From the NCBI GenBank assembly GCA_029204225.1, contig CM055094.1, forward strand, positions 29,250,107-29,314,106: 64,000 bases of DNA. Direction: 5' to 3'. The DNA comes from Diphasiastrum complanatum (lineage: Eukaryota > Streptophyta > Lycopodiopsida > Lycopodiales > Lycopodiaceae). The notes beneath the pieces were generated by a model. That model did no database searches. It saw nothing but the letters and a program-made list of their open reading frames with translations, and had not been told where the DNA came from. Position 1 is the stretch's first letter. Each line of letters opens with the position of its first letter. Below, one piece after another: positions 58,715-64,000 of the stretch. Made by a program: the position numbers and the translations under genes.

Positions 58715-60046
58715 AAATTGTCAATTTGAAGATATCTTGTGAATTTATAACATACTTTTTAGATGTTGTGGAACCATTCAAAGAAAGATAACCATCCAAG
58801 TATACCATTTCTATTTGGTGACTTTAATCTATTCAAAGCTAGATGATGTATATTGCCAAATAGAAAGAAGAAGAGTCACAAAATTGATGCTTAATATACA
58901 CTACACTCTTATAATCTTAAATCATAAAATCACCAAAAAAAAAATTATAACAAAAATCATTGAGAATCTTGCAAACATACATATACATATGCACTCATTT
59001 GTCATGTCAGTAGAGTACTTGACACATACGACCATAAACGTTTTGGACTCATTGAGAGTAACCTTAGTGTAGAGTAACATGATTGTGATTTGTGAAGTCT
59101 AGAGAGTGATTTGGTATATCCATTCTTAACCTCTTCCATCCACACTTCAAGAGTGGAGTCATTAAGACAAGAAAAGAAGGCCTCTTTTCAAAGTTGAAGC
59201 TCTATTTCATTAGGAGTGCCACTTGCTACATTGCAAGACAAGATTTTTTTAGAAAAAATCTTCACTCTTAAAGCAACATAATGAGTTTGCAATTTGAATG
59301 CAAAAGCTATTTTTTTTTTATCAAGTATCATGATGATGATACACAAAAGACTCAAATGTATTGTCCTTGAATTTTCAATAAGAAAGAGAGACTTTCTCTT
59401 TCAACTTTGGGAGAAGGTCATCATCTAGGGAGGAAGGTTGGATTGACAAGGATAAAGGGTTTTTTTCAAAAAGAAGAAGAAGACAAGAGGTGCTTTCTAA
59501 TTAGGTTCCTTGATGTTATACAATAATATCATGGCTTGGATACATGTGTATTGAAGTACTACTATTTCTTACTATTGAGATTATCAATGGCATATATATG
59601 TATATACATATTTAAAATGCCAAAAAGAAACTAGGGGAGTCCCCAACAATTTACAAAATTAGAGAGCTTAGAATGTGTACCAAATAAAAGAGGGGGCCTC
59701 CTTAGAATCTACCAAACCACATAAGATTATGAAAGACAAATCACATAGAAAGACTTGAAGTTTGGCAATCTCATAATGCTAAGCAAATAAGAGTTGAGAG
59801 AAAGAGTGCCTACATGCAAAACTAGTAGACCTTGTCTAGAAATCTCATGTTCTTACTTCACCTACTCGTGATCCATAAACTTGAGCTCAACTTTGAGTAA
59901 TTGAGAGCTTTGAATCTTTTTAGAGACAAGTCTCAATTTACTGTTAATCACCCCTTTTCTAGAAGGGATTCAAACATCAATGAGCTTGCATTGTATAGTA
60001 GTTGTCCATATTATTGTCATACAAACATTATTATTCAAGCAACCTT

Positions 60047-60097
60047 GCACACGCGCGTGCGTGCACACACGCACACGGGCATGTGTGCGCATGTGCG

Positions 60098-60133
<36 letters not shown>

Positions 60134-60150
60134 CGCGTGCACACACACAT
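60047..60150. repeat. (AC)n microsatellite with CG-containing variants
   Basis: A mixed tract of CACACG/GTGCGC blocks (60047-60100), a pure AC run (about 60101-60130) and a further CGCGTGCACACA part. The alternating purine-pyrimidine stretch is of the kind able to adopt Z-DNA. Confidence 0.95.
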
Positions 60151-62692
60151 GAAGGAGAAAAGGAGAGCATCACAATAGCTTAGCACACACTGAATCACCA
60201 AAAATAAAGGTGATCACACTAAAACAAAGATCGCCCTAATAACTAGCTATTAGACTTTGATGGCCTCATTAGGCTTAAAGTCAGCTTAAGTATTAATAAG
60301 CAATGATGACCAAACTTAGCATATATATAAGTACTAACTAATTAGTCATCCTACAAGCTCATTGATCATCCATTTAGCCATAGCCAATCATGTCCTCAGT
60401 AGACAACAAGTTATCAATAATATGTTTATTTTGTATTATATCAAAATAAGTGACAAGAAATATATATATTAAAATGAGAATCAACATAGCTATCATCATG
60501 GATCCAATGGCTGGAGTAAGAAATGGTTGGGTACCAACAAGAGAAATCAATCTAATGGTTAGGAATAATGCTTAGGTCAACCATCAAAAGATCGACTTCA
60601 TCATGAAGGATATGCTCATTTTTTGTCAATGAGACACTAGGTATAAATTGACACAAAGGGATGTAGATGATGTGCTATGTGGACTCCTTTACATACCAAG
60701 AAATGTTTAAAGCAAGTGTTGTCAGCGTAACAAAGAGTGTTGACAACAACAAAGAGATTGGAGACCCACATAGATTTGTTTTTAAGGAATTGACTAGGCA
60801 TATCCCAACCAAAGAGAGCAAGAAATATCAATGAGATGATAGTCAAATTTTTTAGTATATATACAAACCTAAAAACATAGCTAGCATTGGTAGCTTAATA
60901 GATCTTGTAGGGTGAGCACAAATTACAAGAGATGAGACACCATCATAGACGTAATTGTGTAATGTAAAAGGTTGATGTTCCAATTTTGATTTAGAGTAAT
61001 CGAGGTGGAGATAAATTTCAAGATCAAATAATGATTTGGATTGGATTGCTCAATGGTACCAAATTTCTTTGTTTAGCATGGGGACTACATACTGGCTATG
61101 GGATATGGCTTGGCATCCCAAATATTGGAGGGACTTAGCAAAAGTATCCTACAGAGCTTCGATATGAAGCAAAAAAAATTAAGCAAAAGCTATATGGTAA
61201 GAAAAAAAGATGTGAAAAACAAACATGACTTTAACATAGCAAATTTAGTATAAAAATAATCATAAAATGAAAAATAATGTTGTGAAGAAGTGATATGGAA
61301 ATCCAAAAGGCAAATAGCATTGCTCAAAGGGACAATCAAACTCCCAAGTTAAGAAGTGAAGAGGGATAATTGGTGGCACTAACAAGACACTCAAATTTGT
61401 CTTTTGATTAAATAGAAAGTGGAATTAGCATAATTCATTTGGAGATGTTGATAGGATTGCAAAGTCATGGCTTAGAAAGGGTTGAGAGCATTGTGACTTC
61501 TTAAACAAAAAGTTGGTGAGAGAGAAGCTTTAGAGAGGTACATGATTGTACAATTTCACTTAGCAAGGTAGCCTAGCATAAAACAAATGATAAAAACTCA
61601 ATATTAGTTGCAAAAAGCAAGGGGGATAATGCAAAATGTTCATAGATGTTTAACTTGGAAGACATCAAAGAAACAATCATTGAACAAAACTCAAGAGGAA
61701 GTTGGGTTGTTAAGAGCTTATCTAGGTCACATATAGAATATCCATCTTGGAACAACATTAATATATCTAATCACGTTCCACTTAATATAAGGCCTTGTCC
61801 ATATCAAAAAAGCTAAAGGTAATGTGAAACTTCACAACATCCTTTGAAATACCTATATGGTTCACAAGACTAGGATCATGAGTAGATGAAGGATTAGTTT
61901 TGTAAGGTTTGGAATTTATCACTCCTAAAAATTTGCAATGGGGAGAGTGCCCAAAATATTGACTTGTTTAAGGTATGAAGCCAATTTTTTTAAAGATAAG
62001 ACCATGAATGCTAGGTGCTTTGTTACAAGAAAAGTTTTGGAAGACATGATGGAAGCTCTAAGAGGGTGATGGATATTAAAAATTAAGGATGCCAAGGATT
62101 CTCAATCACTTATGAAGCCTAGGAGTTACCACTCATACATTCAAACAAGTTTCAATGATTTTAGGTAAGCTAGAATGCATGGAAATGACTAGTTTGAGAG
62201 TAAAGCTCCAAAAGATCTAAAACATCAATGGTCTGGATCTATCTTGACCTACATGTGTGAAGACAATGTAAAATAACTTAAATATGCTTAAGGATAAGTA
62301 AAATAAAATAAAACACAAAGTACATCAAGTTATGATCTCAAATGCACAATGTAGAAGGCAAAAGTCAATGTTTTCTCATTAGTTTTATGATCCAAGCAAG
62401 TACACATAAATCAACTTAATATCATGTTTTCAGCCTTATCCACTTCATTTATGACTCAAACATAGGACTATGTGGTAATTGTCAAGATAGTTAATCTAGA
62501 CCAATATCACAAATGAAAATGTTGGTGGAGTCAATCATGCAACTGGTAGTCAAACAAATATAAGACGTGCTACCTAGTGCCCTTGAACAATCCATCAAAC
62601 AATCCTCAACTACATTGTTTCAGTCAATGTCTCTGACTAATAAGATACCTAAGGGATCATGCACAAAGGATTTCTTGCTTTAATACAAAAAT

Positions 62693-63095
62693 TGTTGTGG
62701 GCCAATCATCGCATCCTAACATTTAATTCATTCATGAACATCACATTTTACATGGCAAAACAAGAAATCAAGAAATTTAGACATGATAAAATAAGCTTCA
62801 CCAAATATGGCAAAAGAAAGTAAGAATCTTAATTTTGATAATCATTCATTAGATAGGGCCTTAAGCTAGAGCATAAGTAAGCTCTCAGGTGATGGTAGGC
62901 ACATGAGCCACCAATTGGCAAAGCCATAACTCTCATTGAAGAGAAGCTCATTAAAGAGAGCTTCAAATTAGTGAATGTAGAAATAGCCTCCAAATTTAGC
63001 ACGACCTTGGCTATTTATAGTGGTCTTTTGTGCCTTTAATACAAGTTAGGGGCCTTATTTGGCTAAGTTAGGCCTTCCAACCATTATTACAAAAC
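62693..63095 (-). repeat. Partial diverged copy of the LTR at 2007-2570
   Basis: Shared words in order: GGGCCAATC, AACAAGAAATCAAGAAA, GGCACATGA, GCCTCCAAATTTAGCA, GGCTATTTATAGTGGTC, GGGGCCTTATTT. It corresponds to about 2012-2435 of the first copy, in the same orientation. The last ~130 bp of the LTR is missing after 63095. No internal element sequence is recognised beside it. Confidence 0.8.
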
Positions 63096-64000
63096 CCGAA
63101 AAGACTCGCACAAAAGCATCAAAAATCAAAATTTTCATAATTTCAAGCCCAAAACATTAGGATACAAGTCCCATTCTCGTCATTGCATAGGTGTTTGCAT
63201 TCATTTGAGTCTAGGTCTAGGTATAATTGTCTAATCTCTTCTATATTTGTTCCAAACCAAATAGACAATAGTGTCATCCTCTAGTTTGTAAGAGTCAAAA
63301 CATGGTGATCTCAAATGAGTTGGAGTTCGTAGGCTCACAGTCTCTTCATTTGCATTCTACCATTGTTAAAGTGAGGGTTTTAAGTCTATGCAAATCAAAT
63401 AATTGCAAAAAGTTAAGATGTAAACACAAATCCCCACTCAATGGCATTTTATTGGTCATCTCTTCCCAATGGTTGTAGACATTGTGCTCCTAATGACTCA
63501 AATGGAATTATGCTCATTATTAGTGCAAAAAGATCGAGTTTATAATTTTAAATAAATCTTTCCACGTAGATGGCCAACATCTTTTCTTTTTCTTCGGTTA
63601 TTTGCAACATTTACTTTAAGAACTACAAGAACAAAATAATCGTACGTAGGCTTGATTGCACCAAATTTTTCTCTCACTTAATTTTTCAGATAAAAGATGA
63701 ATGAACTTTTCTTATCAAAAACTTTTAAAAACACCCCACATGAAAACCGCAAAAATTTGGTGATTCTTTGAATAGTTTGCCTCATTCAATATTCCAATAT
63801 CCTCCACATTGTTTTGTTAGTCAAATGCTCAATCATTTATCTTGAACATTTGAGACTCTGCTGAATTGATATTGATAAAGAGCCAAGTCAGGTATTGCCC
63901 AATGACAGCGTGCCAAGCAAAGTGTAGAATGTCACTCCCAAAAATCCAATAGAGGGTCATTTAAAAGTCATTCTAATATAAATTATCAATTATAGAGTAC
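63096..64000. other. No gene recognised
   Basis: AT-rich flank to the window end; no coding, repeat or regulatory structure was seen. Confidence 0.5.

Larger units (their letters stand above)
55730..62690. other. AT-rich DNA, no gene recognised
   Basis: About 7 kb read in all frames without a family motif. Open stretches (for example 55674-56033, 60846-60637) are short, hydrophobic or low complexity, as expected in AT-rich sequence. Microsatellites at 58637 and 60047 are listed separately. Old transposon debris is likely but not demonstrable by eye. Confidence 0.5.

Noticed and set aside
58443-58808. Open frames with His-Thr or Val-Cys repeats
   Set aside because: Produced entirely by the TG microsatellite.
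59901-60183. Three overlapping frames rich in Thr/His/Arg/Val
   Set aside because: Produced by the CA/CG alternating tract at 60047-60150.

Overview
The window looks like nuclear DNA of a land plant with a large, transposon-packed genome. The evidence is several Ty1/copia families with plant-type primer sites (TGGTATCAGAGC), a Ty3/gypsy integrase, a hAT-type miniature element and one spliced plant-specific gene. There are no bacterial or organellar features. A fern, lycophyte or gymnosperm would fit, but the sequence does not name the species. All element assignments were made by reading; LTR identities are eyeball estimates.

Layout. 1-6.2 kb: decayed unrecognised coding remnants, then a minus-strand LTR (2007-2570) followed upstream by a degenerate D/N/Q-rich reading frame (2590-4908). 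6.2-12.4 kb: complete but broken minus-strand copia element A with 837-bp LTRs and a CAAAA target duplication. 12.6-16.5 kb: fragments of at least two further copia elements, two of them arranged around one shared LTR. 16.5-17.1 kb: a long inverted repeat. 17-33.7 kb: a nest. A minus-strand Ty3/gypsy element (integrase 32521-33722) carries an extra long ORF downstream of the integrase. That element was split by a coding-poor LTR element C (26577-32190), and its extra ORF was split by a young, nearly intact plus-strand copia element B (19240-25381). The extra-ORF reading frame continues across the B insertion.

33.7-36.3 kb: broken copia D pieces with a third copy of the 16.5-kb repeat arm. 37.5-38.3 kb: a non-autonomous hAT-like element with a perfect 8-bp duplication. 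39.7-43.6 kb: the only convincing host gene, on the minus strand, with three coding exons and 175 residues. It belongs to a plant family of unknown function. It has a probable 5' non-coding exon holding ten CTG units, a large 5' intron filled with a ~60-bp minisatellite, and a GC-rich promoter with repeated boxes upstream.

43.6-47 kb: nothing recognised. 47.0-47.9 kb: a cluster of palindromic GATATCG-type motifs. 47.9-53.4 kb: minus-strand copia E. 53.4 kb: a short histone H3 C-terminal remnant abutting E. 54.5-55.7 kb: internally deleted copia F and a gypsy integrase tail relic. 55.7-64 kb: AT-rich DNA without recognisable genes, with CA/TG microsatellites and a partial second copy of the 2-kb LTR.

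The functional content is therefore one host gene plus layered retrotransposon history. From LTR divergence, B is the youngest insertion (about 99% LTR identity by eye), then A (about 97%) and C (about 96%).
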